This document shows positions 11,481 to 22,963 of a DNA stretch of 64,000 nucleotides, in pieces. The position numbers and the translations under genes are program-made. The notes under the pieces were generated by a model. It was given only the letters and a program-made list of their open reading frames with translations. It did not search any database and was not told where the DNA came from. Origin of the DNA: Nannochloris sp. 'desiccata' (Eukaryota; Chlorophyta; Trebouxiophyceae; Chlorellales; Chlorellaceae); the NCBI GenBank assembly GCA_019044685.2, contig JAGTXX020000008.1, forward strand, positions 372,001-436,000, given 5' to 3'. Position 1 is the first letter of the stretch; the number at the start of each line of letters is the position of its first letter.

Positions 11481-12425
11481 TTATTTAATGAAGTGCACCA
11501 TGTCTACTAATTGACAAGTACAGCTCGCCAATACTTCATGTCTATCTACAGTTTCAATAGTACCACTTACATAACATCGTATCCCCTTCATTTGAGTTAT
11601 GCTGCATCGAACAAGCATCGTTGTGTGCAACGGCACTGGTCGTAGAATTTGAAACGTGATTTCTTTTGTTGCTAAAAAAGGAGCAAAATCACATTTCCCC
11701 AGCTCTGCTGTAGCTTCATCCAAACACGTTTCAATAGCTCCACCATGGGCACTTAAATAAAAGTTTCCAGTCCCAATCGCTGCTCCATCACCAAACCGTA
11801 CTGCACCCAGCAAATTACCATTGCTTTGAAGATCAGGTGATTCTTGATAAAACATTCTAAGATCAATACCACGCTGGGCTGCTGCATTTCCTGTAATCCA
11901 CCCTCCGCAAGGGAGCACTTCATATGGCGTTCCAGCTCCAGGTAAATGCTTTTCAAATGGCCAGCAGCCAACGGTGGTGGAGAGCTGGGCTAGCAGAGCA
12001 TCTCCTGGTGGGAAAAGGCCATCAGACCTAAATCGAATGCCATCTATTTTAGCTTGTGATCTATATCCAGCAGCTGTTCCAGCTCTCTGGTTGTTTTTTA
12101 CTTCCTCAGGGGTAGGCCCGCTGCTCCATCTGCTGCCCCTGTCGGCCCCTGCTCCGTTTTGACAGGCGGCGTTGTTCTGGTCTACACCTCCTCCAGGCTG
12201 TTTGCATAAGTTCGCTTTACTAGTGTCAACATCTGAGTGTGTATCTATTCTGCTGAATGTCATGACGCGCCTGTCTTTCAGAGCGTTGCTATCTGATTGC
12301 GTTGTTTTTAATCGCAGATGAAGATTAGTTGTGAAATTCGTTTGATATGGTTGTTTCGCTATTAATAGCCTTCTTGGGGTGATACCGCATGAAAGGTGAT
12401 AGACGCTATTTAACATATCTATCAT
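11481..12425 (-). CDS. Hotdog-fold thioesterase (4HBT superfamily)
   Basis: A single frame of 314 aa. The last ~150 residues form a hotdog domain. HGGAIETCLDEATAELGK is the central helix with its HGG and a downstream acidic residue. TKEITFQILRPVPLHTTMLV and VLASCTCQLVDMVHF are the later strands. This arrangement fits acyl-CoA thioesterases of the THEM4/5 or PaaI type. The first ~110 residues are poorly conserved and could include an organelle-targeting peptide; later ATGs, such as the one starting MTFSRIDTHSD, are possible starts. No break is seen. Confidence 0.7.
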   Translation of the reverse strand: MIDMLNSVYHLSCGITPRRLLIAKQPYQTNFTTNLHLRLKTTQSDSNALKDRRVMTFSRIDTHSDVDTSKANLCKQPGGGVDQNNAACQNGAGADRGSRWSSGPTPEEVKNNQRAGTAAGYRSQAKIDGIRFRSDGLFPPGDALLAQLSTTVGCWPFEKHLPGAGTPYEVLPCGGWITGNAAAQRGIDLRMFYQESPDLQSNGNLLGAVRFGDGAAIGTGNFYLSAHGGAIETCLDEATAELGKCDFAPFLATKEITFQILRPVPLHTTMLVRCSITQMKGIRCYVSGTIETVDRHEVLASCTCQLVDMVHFIK

Positions 12426-12833
12426 TTTCAGGCTTTACTGGTTGACCAGCAGTCAGCAGCAAGAGAGTCAATAAAAACCATTTCGTCCAGAGAGAACCCT
12501 CCTGAAGTTTGAATGAAGGCTTCTGTTTGCTAGCCAATAGAAAATACATCGACAGACCCCGGGTGCTCAGCATGCTTCAAGGATTACAAAGGAACTATTA
12601 CCTCAGGTCAAAATAAAGTTTTATTAATGTAGCAACTATCAGTCAAAGAATTATTTGTTTCCAAGGAGGCGGCGGAGGTGGGGCTATAGGCTTGATGGTT
12701 TTTCTGTTCTTACAGCTTTTAACGTTATTCTCTTATCCTGCTAATATTTGTCCTTGCTTTCTCTTGAATTAATGTATACCCTGCAGTAGGGTGCGTTCTC
12801 CGCGCTATATGGCTGTAAATCTCTCTCTCTCTC
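12426..12833. other. Intergenic with CT microsatellite
   Basis: No gene is seen. A CT-dinucleotide run lies at about 12819-12836, just beyond the relic that follows. Confidence 0.6.
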
Positions 12834-13228
12834 TCAGGCGGCCGAGGTGATGGCACGTGCGTCAATGGCAGTCTTTCTTCTTTCTCCGCTCAAGAATCGT
12901 GTAACATAGCTAATCTTTTTGCTGATCAAACAACTCAATTCTACTTCATCTTTATGCGTATACATAACGTGCAATTGGTACATTAATGCGATTAGTAACG
13001 CAGCACTGATACCAACTGCAAACATTATCCACAACCCTGCTAACTGATCTAAAGATATTTTTGAGGTGAATATCACCAACCAAACTAGTCTTGCATGAAG
13101 CTTTAGGTGGCTTTACAAGGTATTTCGTAGAAGATTGATCGTACCATTTTCTTTGAGTTCCACTATCTCAGCTTGATCGAGTGCATCCATCAATTTTGTA
13201 TTGTTAAAGCCTACCGATAAGAAGGTGT
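12834..13228 (-). pseudogene. Relic of an ionotropic glutamate receptor-like gene (3' end)
   Basis: The minus strand at 13130-13228 reads VGFNNTKLMDALDQAEIVEL followed by KENGTINLL, which resembles the ligand-binding lobe just before the last helix of glutamate receptor-like channels. After a stop and about 30 nt, 12834-13094 reads ISLDQLAGLWIMFAVGISAA, resembling the final membrane helix (M4), then a basic tail. The 30-nt gap could be a very short intron but is more likely decay. The pore and the N-terminal parts are absent; the next sequence is the hairpin-rich stretch and R copy C. Confidence 0.4.
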
Positions 13229-13349
13229 TTTATCGATGACGTTGAGGCCTTGTAGTAGGAAAGGTAATCTCTAAAGCTTTAAATCATGTTGCACTAGTTT
13301 AAAATCCCACCAAGGGCCGCCTGAGGCGACGAGATTTCCGCATAGAATA

Positions 13350-14090
13350 CCGTTATTTTGCGTGGGAGATCATCTGGGTTTTGGAGATGTATGATTCTGC
13401 GGCTTTTTGTTGGATCACGGATCTGTATAACCGAATGCACTTGTGCTTTTTTGTTGTAATACACGCTCGTTCTTTTCTGTGGCTTTCTGCGTTGCTGCGG
13501 AAAAGCACAGGGCGAGATGCACTGGTGCAAAATTGTACCTGTCGGCGGCGGTGCAGAACTGCGCCAGTGCAAAAAGATACAAAAAGCGCCTGTGTGTAGT
13601 ACAATTCCCCCTTTCTTTTCGTACTGTTTTCGTACAATTTGGAAGAAAGAAAGAAAAGAAAGAAAGAAAAGAGAAGGTAGGAAGAGCGCCGGTTAGAGCT
13701 AATATTTCTACCCCCCTACTTTTGCCTGAAACGGCCGAATATGCTATTCGTTTGCTGATATTCTTAATAGAATTTGAATTATAGCCATTTTATTGCTGTT
13801 AATTGAGTTCTGTGTAATTTTGCGCAGATACAGACGGAGCTTTTCGGCACTGGTGCAAATTTGCGGCGGTGCAGGGCGGCACTTTTTGCTCTTTTTTGCA
13901 CCGCCGCAAAATAGCACTGGGCGACAAGCAACAACTGTTCAAGTTGCAGTGGCGCTTTTCTGCTGTAATCTGTAACTCAGCAAATAATCACATGTGCATA
14001 AGGGTGCATAGCTGCTTTTCCTGCGCCTTTCTGCTCCTGCACCAATCTCCACCTTTCCCAAAACCCAGACGGATGAGAAATCAAGGCTGG
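13350..14090. repeat. Palindrome-rich, possible MITE-like insertion
   Basis: ATCTGGGTTTTGGAGAT near 13369 recurs inverted near 14050 (CAAAACCCAGA with flanking similarity). Inside, TTTGCGGCGGTGC at about 13859 pairs with GCACCGCCGCAAA near 13898 to form a 13-bp stem. GCACTGGTGCAAA-type words recur several times. A purine AAAGAAAG run lies at 13647-13676. No coding signal is convincing. Exact ends and target duplication were not found. Confidence 0.4.
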
Positions 14091-14094
14091 GAGA

Positions 14095-14664
14095 AGGCTG
14101 GGAGAAAGGCTGGGCGATGGCTGGAAGATGGCATTTAAACGCCGTTCTGAGCAATTCCTGCAAAGAGAAATGTATACTAAATATCTGCGAGAGGCTGGAG
14201 CAGCCTGCTCGCCACCACCAATGCTGCGTTGATCATAAAGTTGATGATCGCTCAGGCGATTCCTGATCACTCGCTGCGTCTGCACCCCTGAGTGGCAGCA
14301 TCTACGATATCAAATCAACGACATGAGCTCGTTGAATATCCAGCTGCGCTCGTTCTCCTCTTGGCCGAGTCGCTGCTGCCTTGAGCAAATCCCACTTGTT
14401 TCTACCGCCGCTCCCGCCGCCCTCAAGCCACCAGTGGTTCCAAGCTATCTAAAGAGCGCCAGTTTTTTGGTAGACAAACCTCCGGCAATCAGCGCTGCGC
14501 TTTCATATACTGTTGCACCACCCATATGCAGCAAGTTGCCCTGCTCAGACGCAGCTACACTGGCTTTCTATCTCATTTTGGTGAGGAACGCATTTTCACC
14601 GCCAACTGAACATTCCTCGCCGGGGAGATAAAAACCCTGCCTCCTTCACGGACTATGCCATTAT
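14095..14664 (+). repeat. R repeat, copy C, with recombinase vestige
   Basis: A plus-strand copy of R, nearly identical to copy D 2468 bp away. It ends at 14615-14664 in a 50-bp piece that matches the start of exon 2 of the YR-1 recombinase (20109-20158) at about 43 of 50 positions. So the repeat appears to have once led into a recombinase gene here. The 3' end of NTPase copy 1 follows about 100 bp later, on the opposite strand. Confidence 0.8.
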
Positions 14665-14765
14665 ACACTTACATTCAAACAATTTAATCTGTAAAACAAA
14701 AAGTACAAGCAGAGAAAGGGGTAACAAATAGAGTAAAGGGAAAAACTAAAAACTAAAGCTTTTAT

Positions 14766-16429
14766 TTATTTATCATCATTTGGAGGTGCTGCTTCTAGCT
14801 CACCATCATCATACATTTTCAGTATGAAATACAATTCTGCAGGTGAAGGCATCGTCAGCAGTTTCGTATCATTTAAGTCAGCAAAGACCGTTGCAGGCAA
14901 ATCCTTAGCCCAGAGAGATTTTCTTCGCAGCGCCACGAGGTTCCATTCTACCATCGACCTCAACGCCTTTTTGCCCACAATCTTCCGCAGCTTTTTAAAT
15001 GAGACTGCATGCCTATGCTTCTTTGCAACAGCAATTTCCCTCAACACAGTTTTGTAATCCTCTTCTGTCCACGCTGCCAGGGACCGGCTGCCACTTGTTG
15101 GGAAATCTTCAGGCCAGAGACCCCTCTGCACCGCATCTTCAAGATCCATGCTTATCCATTTCAAACCCGCTTCCCAGCTCTTGAGACGTTTCGAATGCTT
15201 TGCACATCGTTCCAGCAACCCAATGTTTCCACCACATACTTCATACACCCGAGGCCACATGTCAATCTGCTCTCCATTTTCTGTCGTATCAAAGAAAGTC
15301 GGCGGTGCCTTCTTACACAGCGTGAGGCTCTCGATAAATTGCTTAGCTTCATCGATGGTAGCCAAGTCTCCAATTTCTTGGGTGACGTATTGCTTGGTGT
15401 GAAGACCCTCTGCAAGGAAGAATTTAAAAAAAGAAAAAGAAAAAGAAAGCATATGAGGTGAAGGAGCAACGGTGGGGGAAAAAGGCAAATAAATAAACAA
15501 GTAGGTAGGTTCCAACAATACACCATTGCTAGTTTGAGACACTTTCTCAGCTTACCCTTTTCAAGAAAATCAATCACAAACGATTCAGAAGATGCCAGCA
15601 CAAAGTGTCCCAGGTGCTCCTGTTTCGTCGTCCGCACAAAGAAACGGAGAAGGGCTTTAAGCTGCCTGCGCCCGGGATCGTCGTGCCAATCCAACAGCAC
15701 GTTGGCTTCATCAATAATAATGACGGGTTTGTAAGGCAGAGGCCGTGTTGCTTCTAAGAATGTGGTCAAAGAGGCGATGATGGACTCCATTGGCGGGTTG
15801 CCAGCCGCGGGCTCGAATATTTTCTCCAAGTCTAGCTCCAACCCAGTGAATTTAAGCTTGATACCCGCCCACCAATTCTTAAGACCTGCATCTCCGATTA
15901 TCAACTGCCTAATGGCGTTCGCAAACTGCTGCGGAGAGCTGATATCTTTTCCACGACAGTCCAGGTAAAGAATAGGAGGAGGGCCTTCGCCTATTACAGC
16001 TTGGCCTAACTCCCTATCCTTCTTCACTTCTTGAAGTAGTTTCTGCATGAACATGGATAAAAAGTTTAGACGCTTAGACGCAAAGGGTGGAGAGAGGTTG
16101 AAATAAGCAAAGCACAAAATTAGATCGGCAACAAAAGATCAAGAGGCTTCCTAAAAACTTACTGTTTTGCCGCAATTCGCGGGCCCTAATACAATAAGCA
16201 GCTCACTTGGACTATCATCAAACACTTCATTGAGAGCGGCAAGCTCTTCCTTTCTATTAAAAATCTTGCCAAAAACAGCCGATGATGATCTAGCTGCAGC
16301 CGACGCCGTGACCTGAAAACGAGGTCGCAGACTGCCAGCTAAGCGGACCTTCTGTCCAATCTGAGGAGGTGAAGTTCGGCTTGGAACAGCCCTAGGCTTC
16401 GAGATAGTAAAACCTTTTCCTGCCAGCAT
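14766..16429 (-). CDS. P-loop NTPase (STAND/archaeal-ATPase-like), tandem copy 1
   Basis: Three exons (16163-16429, 15556-16042, 14766-15409) join at GT-AG sites into 465 aa. Exon 1 carries an NRKEELAALN helix and the Walker A GPANCGKT at the exon end. Exon 2 carries YLDCRGKD, Walker B KPVIIIDEANVLLDW and a sensor-like GHFVLASSESFVIDFL. Exon 3 has an EVCGGNIGLLERC motif and a helical C-terminal domain ending in PPNDDK. This layout resembles the AAA/STAND 'ATPase domain' proteins and the NTPase module of Crinkler/RHS-type proteins. The frame upstream of the chosen ATG is also open for about 30 codons, so the start is uncertain. The gene sits between R copies C and D, antisense to them. Confidence 0.7.
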
Positions 16430-16559
16430 CTCCAGAGATGTTCGGATCGCAATATTTGGCCAAAGAGTCGGCGGGGAATCAGCAGGGGGAATCTCTACGA
16501 AGGTTTTCTACGGTTTTAATATTTGACAATGACAAATTAATGTTATTTATTGTTGATAT

Positions 16560-17132
16560 GTGGGGAGAAATCAAGAAAGCGAGGCCTCCCTAGAACTGGC
16601 ATTTAAACGCCCCTCTGAGCAATTCCTGCAAAGAGAAATGTATACTAAATATCTGCGAGAGGCTGGAGCAGCCTGCTCGCCACCACCAATGCTGCGTTGA
16701 TCATAAAGTTGATGATCGCTCAGGCGATTCCTGATCACTCGCTGCGTCTGCACCCCTGAGTGGCAGCATCTACGATATCAAATTATTGCCATCAGCTCGT
16801 TGAATATCCAGCTGCGCTCGTTCTCCTCTTGGCCGAGTCGCTGCTGCCATGAGCAAATCCCACGTGTTTCCACCGCCGCTCCCGCCGCCCTCAAGCCACC
16901 AGTGGTTCCAAGCTATCTAAAGAGCGCCAGTTTTTTGGTAGACAAACCTCCGGCAATCAGCGCTGCGCTTTCATATACTGTTGCACCACCCATATGCAGC
17001 AAGTTGCCCTGCTCAGACGCAGCTACACTGGCTTTCTATCTCATTTTGGTGAGGAACGCATTTTCACCGCCAACTGAATATTCCTCGCCGGGGAGATAAA
17101 AACCCTGCCTCCTTCACGGACTATGCCACTAT
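16560..17132 (+). repeat. R repeat, copy D, with recombinase vestige
   Basis: A plus-strand copy of R. It differs from copy C at few positions and also ends in the 50-bp vestige of recombinase exon 2 (17083-17132). It separates the two NTPase genes. Confidence 0.8.
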
Positions 17133-17230
17133 ACACTTACATTCAAACAATTTAATCTGTAAAACAAAAAGTACAAGCAGAGAAAGTGGTAACAAACAGA
17201 GTAAAGGGAAAAACTAAAACTTTTCTTTCT

Positions 17231-18894
17231 TTATTTATCATCATTTGGAGGTGCTGCATCAAGCTTCCCAGCTTCATACATCTTCAATACAAAATACAAC
17301 TCTGCAGGAGAAGGCATTGTCACCAGTTTATTATCATCTAGGTCAGCAAAGAGCGTCGCAGGCAAATCCTTAGCCCAGCGAGATTTTCTTCGCAGCGCCA
17401 CGAGGTTCCATTCCACCATTGACAATATCGCCTTTTTGCTCACCATATTCCGCAGTTTATCATACGAGACTGCATGCTTGTGCGTCTTTGCAAGGGCGAT
17501 TTCTCTCAACACAGTTTTATAATTCTCTTTTGTCCAAGCTGCCGGGGGCCGACTACCACCAGCTCTTGAAAACCCTCCAGGCCAGAGACCCCTCTTCACT
17601 GCACCTTCAAGATCCCTGCTCACCTCTTTCAAACCCGCTTCCCAGCTCCCGATATCGTTCGCGTACTCTGCGCATCGTTCAAGCAACCCAATGTTTCCAC
17701 CACATACTTCATACACCCGAGGCCACATGTCAATCTGCTCTCCATTTTCTGTCGTATCAAAGAAAGTCGGCGGTGCCTTCTTACACAGCGTGAGGCTCTC
17801 GATAAATTGCTTAGCTTCATCGATGGTAGCCAAGTCTCCAATTTCTTGGGTGACGTATTGCTTGGTGTGAAGACCCTCTGCAAGGAAGAATTTAAAAAAA
17901 GAAAAAGAAAAAGAAAGCATATGAGGTTAAGGAGCAACGATGGGGGAAAAAGGCAAATAAATAAACAAGTAGGTAGGTTCCAACAATACACCATTGCTAG
18001 TTTGAGACACTTTCTCAGCTTACCTTTCTCAAGAAAATCAATCACAAACGATTCAGAAGATGCCAGCACAAAGTGTCCCAGGTGCTCCTGTTTCGTCGTC
18101 CGCACAAAGAAACGGAGAAGGGCTTTAAGCTGCCTGCACCCGGGATCGTCGTGCCAATCCAACAGCACGTTGGCTTCATCAATAATAATGACGGGTTTGT
18201 AAGGCAGAGGCCGTGTTGCTTCTAAGAATGTGGTCAAAGAGGCGATGATGGACTCCATTGGCGGTTTGCCAGCTGCTTGCTCGAATATTTTCTCCAAGTC
18301 TAGCTCCAACCCAGGTAGTTTAATCTTGATACCCGCCCACCAATTCTTGAGACCTACATCTCCGATTATCAACTGCCTAATGGCGTTCGCAAACTGCTGC
18401 GGAGAGCTGATATCTTTTCCACGACAGTCCAGGTAAAGAATAGGAGGAGGGCCTTCGCCTATTACAGCTTGGCCTAACTCCCTATCCTTCTTCACTTCTT
18501 GAAGTAGTTTCTGCATGAACATGGATAAAAAGTTAAGACGCTTAGACGCAAAGGGTGGAGAGAGGTTGAAATAAGCAAAGCACAAAATTAGATCGGCAAC
18601 AAAAGATCAAGAGGTTTCTGAAAAACTTACCGATTTGCCGCAATTCGCGGGCCCTAGCAGAATAAGCATATCTTTCGGATTTTTAGCAAATCTTAGGTTG
18701 AGAGCGGCAAGCTCTTCCTTTCTATTAAAAATCTTGCCAAAAACAGCCGATGATGATCCTGCAGCCGAGGCCTTGAGATGCAGATGAGATCGCAGACCAC
18801 CAGCTAAGCGGACCTTCTGTCCAAGCTGGGGAGGTGAGGTTCGGCTTGGAACAGCCCTAGGCCTCGAGAGAGTAAAACCTTTCCCTGCCAGCAT
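17231..18894 (-). CDS. P-loop NTPase (STAND/archaeal-ATPase-like), tandem copy 2
   Basis: Exons 18631-18894, 18024-18510 and 17231-17877 give 465 aa, the same length as copy 1. Walker A is GPANCGKS (Thr to Ser) and Walker B is unchanged. Exon 2, both introns and the first third of exon 3 are almost identical to copy 1. The end of exon 1 around the Walker A approach and the last ~145 residues differ at roughly a third of positions, with indels that keep the frame. Both copies have intact frames and splice sites, so both may be expressed. The gene lies between R copies D and E. Confidence 0.7.
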
Positions 18895-19064
18895 CTCCAG
18901 AGATGTTTGGATCGCAATATTTGGCCAAAGAGTCGGCGGGGAATCAGCAGAGGGAATCTCTACGAAGGTTTTCTACGGTTTTAATATTTCACAATGACAA
19001 ATTAATGTTAATTTATTTTGTGAATTCCGGATCGGAGGGATAATCAAGAAAGCGAGGCCCTATC

Positions 19065-19705
19065 CTCCCTATAACTGGCGTTTAAAGGCCATTCTGAGAA
19101 ATTTCTGCAAAGAGAAAATATAGTATACGTATCTGCGAGAGGCTGCAGCAGCCTGCTCGCCACCAGTGCTGCCCTGATCACAATGTCGATGATCGCTCAG
19201 GCGATTCCTGATCACCTGCTGCGTCTGCACCCCTGAGTGGCGGCACCTGCGATATCAAATTATTGCCATCAGCTGATTGAACATCCACCTGCGCTTGTTA
19301 TCCTTTTGGCTGAGTTGCTGCTGCCTTGAGGAGAACCTCGCTTGATCTTGCCGCCGCTGCTGATCTTGTCGCCCTCCAGCCACCAGTGGCTGCCAAGCTG
19401 TCTAAAGAGCACCAGATGGTGGAGAAACTTCCGGCAATCAACACCACACCTTCATCTACTGCTGCTTGCTCCACCCATATGCAGCAAGTTGCCCTGCTCA
19501 AACGCAGCTACACTGGCTTTCTATCTCATTTTGGTGAGGAACGCATTTTCACCGCCCTTAAAAGCCAGCCACCGCCAACCTCTTTAATTGCGCATTCAGG
19601 GAAGATACCCATATCTATCGCCCCTATATCTTCATATGATATCGATATCGTCTTTATGTAACACAATCACTTGAAATAGATAGCTGCCCTGCCTTTATAT
19701 GCTAG
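19065..19705 (+). repeat. R repeat, copy E
   Basis: A plus-strand copy, more diverged than C and D but complete. It ends in the ATCGTCTTTATGTAACAC block that copies C and D lack. About 190 bp after it begins the YR-1 recombinase gene on the same strand. Confidence 0.8.
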
Positions 19706-19897
19706 TTTCTTCAAGGCAAGTATTACGTTCTAACTAAAACTAAAATATCCTTGCACCTTTCTTCGCCGGTACTGTAGCAGCTTCCTACCTTGAAGGAGCT
19801 GCCACACGTCCGTGCATGGAGTGTTTTCCCCAGCCTAGGTTCCTTTTCACAGCTTAAATCAAATCAAACTTCATAGTAATCGTCCTTCCTAGGCATC

Positions 19898-22831
19898 ATG
19901 GAGCCTGCAACAACCACTGCTGATTTTGAATCCCAGCCCGGGGTCTTGCCCACAGCAACAGAATCCCAGCCAGACCTCTTTGTTTCGGTTGAAGAACCTT
20001 CTCAAGACCAGCCTGCTTCTAATGGACCCACGGGTAGGTTTAAATTCTCCCTTGTCAATGTTTTTCTGCTACTTTTAGCTGACCTTGTTGGTGTTGCTGC
20101 AGGGACGACGAGACCTCGCCGGGGTGATAAAACCCCTGCTTCTTTCGCGGACTACGCCTTTATCGAGCCTGTCAGGTCTCAAAAGAAGAAGAGAGGACGC
20201 CCTCGGAAGAAGCGTGTTGCAGAGGCCCAGCCTGCGCAGCAGCAGCAACAGGAGGAGGAGCATGACGACCTTTCTGCTCTTGCCATCCCTGGCCTCCCAG
20301 CTCTTCCTGACCTCGGCGGCGCTGTCCGTGAATTTATGTTGAGCGAGGGGCCGAAGTTGAGTATGGAAGACATCACGCGCCTCTCAGACCAAGCTGTGCT
20401 CGACTTGTTGGCCAAAATTCCCGCTGCCTTCCTCGTCAATCTCGACGCCGACCCCCAGCCCTCCCCCCCCCCAGCAGCTGGTCAACGCCAATTTGCTTGA
20501 TATTGGGGTGTATTCGCAGTACAATGACCTCACGCTGCCTCTCCATCGATACCTTGTAGATAGGGTATGTGCAGAGTGGTTTGACAAGCTCCGTTTTTCA
20601 ACGAAAACCAACTACTTGAATGCTATTCACAGAATCACCGGGGCTCACCAGCCTGCAGTGACCACGGCAGTGGTGCTGCCGTACGATAGCATTGCTGCTG
20701 CCATTGACTCGGTTATTCAATCTGAAGTCGATAATGAAAAGATGCAGCACCCCTCTGGCACGTTGCGTGTCTTTCAGTCGGCTCTGCCTCGCCTTATTGC
20801 CATCCAACTCTGTGTCCCGGCAGAGCAACGCCCCGTTGCAGATCCACACGCCAATATAAACATAAAATATGAAACGCTCCCTGATGTCGAAGCTAGATGC
20901 AATGGAGGGAATGCTTGGAAGCTGCTGGTAGAGAAGTGGAGGCGTTTTGCGCATCCAAAGAAACGCGTAGCTGCGGTGCAAAAGAATGCTCAAGCAAAGC
21001 TCATCACCGTCGCTGAAATTAAACAAGTCCAAGCCGTCGCATTGATGAGCCCCTTGCGAGAACTAGATGCCATATTGCTCTCTGTAGCTGGTCTGAGCTT
21101 CTTGATGTCGAGGGGTAATTGCAGCGAGATTCTTCCTCACTTGAAGTTCTTTGGAATGAAGCTGACTGCTCACCAAAAACACGACGGCACCACCCGCCGC
21201 TTACTCGGTTTTTCCCTTCATGCTCAGCTGAAGCACGATAGTGGCTCGATGCTGAGGGACCTCGCCATGCTGCAACACAGAGATCCGCTGCTTGATACCC
21301 ATGGCCACCTCGCGTTCGTTGACCTCAGCTATAACTACCTCTACGGCTGGGCTCATGGCCGGGATATCCTTGCACACATTTCTTGCATGCTGCACGGCAC
21401 CGTCGCTGCTGCACAGGCTGCTGGTGTCTACCGCGAGTCAGAACCTGCTCTTGCACCCGAGTCAGACCCTCTGGGGTGGCTGGAGTACGCTTTTCTGGCC
21501 AAGGGCAAGGCTACAGAAGTGAAAATCGGCCAAATTACCAGCAGTCTGAGGTCGTTGTTGAAGGAAGCAGAGCTGCGGAAGGTGGTTGTTGGTCACCTTG
21601 GTCGCAATTCACTCTGCACTACCTTGCTCTCTGAAGATGTATCATCGTACCAGACAGCGACCCTGATGGGATGGAATCTCAACGACCAGATGCAGCGAAG
21701 CTACGCCTCCAAAACCTCCATCGCTGCCTTGCCTGCGCTGGAAGCTGCTGCTGGTTTTGCCCAAGGAGAGGTCTATACTGTGCCTCGCACCAGAGTAGAC
21801 CCTCTGCAGCTCTGCCCGAATGTCTACCAGCTGTTTGTACAAGCTTGGATGGTGCGGCTCAGAGAGCAGGTAGGCAAATACGTTCAGCAGGCGGCAGAGT
21901 ACGAAGGTGCACGTGATTACTTGCTGGCAAGAGAGCACATGATCCAACTGTTGCTGCAGAATTTGGCCTTCTACGTCTTTGAATACGGTGCCTATTGCGC
22001 TCTGTTTAGACTTCAAGCATTCTGGGCCATCGCTGGCTTCGAAAACGGTGGGTGGGAAGCTGCAGCGAGCAACCACCCTCTGTTGGACAAGTTTCAGATC
22101 TTTGCAAAGCACGTGCTGGTCGCCCACTATGGAGAGAGCTCCCTTGCTGAGTTGTTGGCTGTGCAGAAGACCATGATGGAGGGCAATGCCTTTCCAGTGC
22201 CATGCCCTCTGTTGGCTTCAGAGCTCCCCTATGCCTCAGAAGACGCCAAGATGTGTGGTCAAGCGTTTGTGCGTGTTGTGAAAACTTCCTATGCTGAGGC
22301 CATCGACGAGTTGTTGAAAATGCCAAGCAGAGCCTCTCAATGCCACTCTGAGCAGGCCTCAGGCAGCAGCAGCGAGCAGATGCAGCTGGTAGGAGAGTTC
22401 AGGGAGGAAGTTATTAGATCCCAGAGGCAAGTAATCGAGTTGCAGCAGCTGCTCCTGCAGCAGCGAGCGGCGCCGTGGCCACCTCAGGCTTTGTATGGTG
22501 CGTTTCCCTATGATCAATGGCCTCCTGCTGCTTATGTGCCAACGCACTTCCTTGCGTTGGCAGCTCCTGTTCAAGACGTAGCCGCGCTTGGTGGCAATGG
22601 GCTCTCCCGTTTGCTAGTGAGCCTTGACAAGGTAGAAAGTTTTGCTGAGTTGCAAGCCCGGTGGCCTGTTGTGCAAAGGGCGCTGGCAAGCACTCCTTTG
22701 GATGCTGAAGCAAAAGAGCGAACAGGGAGAACTGTCAGCCTGTGGCAGCGCGTTTTCAATGGGGTCAGGAGGTGTTTCGATGGGTGGCCGGACGCTGATG
22801 TTAGTGGATTTATGGATGGGTTGCGTGCTGG
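19898..22831 (+). CDS. Tyrosine recombinase YR-1, 5' part (Crypton-like), split by retrotransposon
   Basis: Exon 1 (19898-20033) and exon 2 (from 20103) encode an N-terminal region with an AT-hook (KKRGRPRKKR), a poly-Gln/Glu stretch and a Pro-rich linker. The 69-nt intron is a multiple of three with no stop, so it may also be retained. At a run of ten C (20463-20472) the frame shifts by one base; beyond it, 784 codons are open. The recombinase residues are Arg in SRGNCSEIL (21111), His and Arg in HLGRNS (21593), Trp in MGW (21672) and Tyr in QRSYASK (21702), the R-HxxR-W-Y set of tyrosine recombinases such as Cryptons. The gene is interrupted at 22831 by the outer retrotransposon and resumes at 35286. 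Removing the insertion, and shortening the C run by one, gives about 1029 aa. Confidence 0.75.
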
Positions 22832-22963
22832 TGTTACGTGTATTTAGTAGCATTAGACCCTGGAGTGGCCCCTGCCCTCTCACACTATATAGCTAAGCTC
22901 CAATCCCCTGTTAGATAGTTGAATATATGTAATTATATATTATAATACGTATAACACTCAACA
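22832..22963 (+). repeat. Left LTR of outer retrotransposon
   Basis: 132 bp, TG...CA ends. The likely primer-binding site TTGGTTTCAGC follows at 22965-22975. A candidate TATA sequence lies at about 22892. Confidence 0.95.

Larger units (their letters stand above)
14095..19060. repeat. Tandem duplication, unit about 2468 bp
   Basis: Copy 1 (R copy C plus NTPase 1) and copy 2 (R copy D plus NTPase 2) are offset by 2468 bp. Matching landmarks include exon 2 at 15556-16042 and 18024-18510. A third R copy (E) follows without a third NTPase. Confidence 0.9.

Noticed and set aside
14323..14631. ORF of 102 codons inside R copy C and its counterpart in copy D
   Set aside because: The frame is not conserved in copies A, B and E, so it is probably chance.
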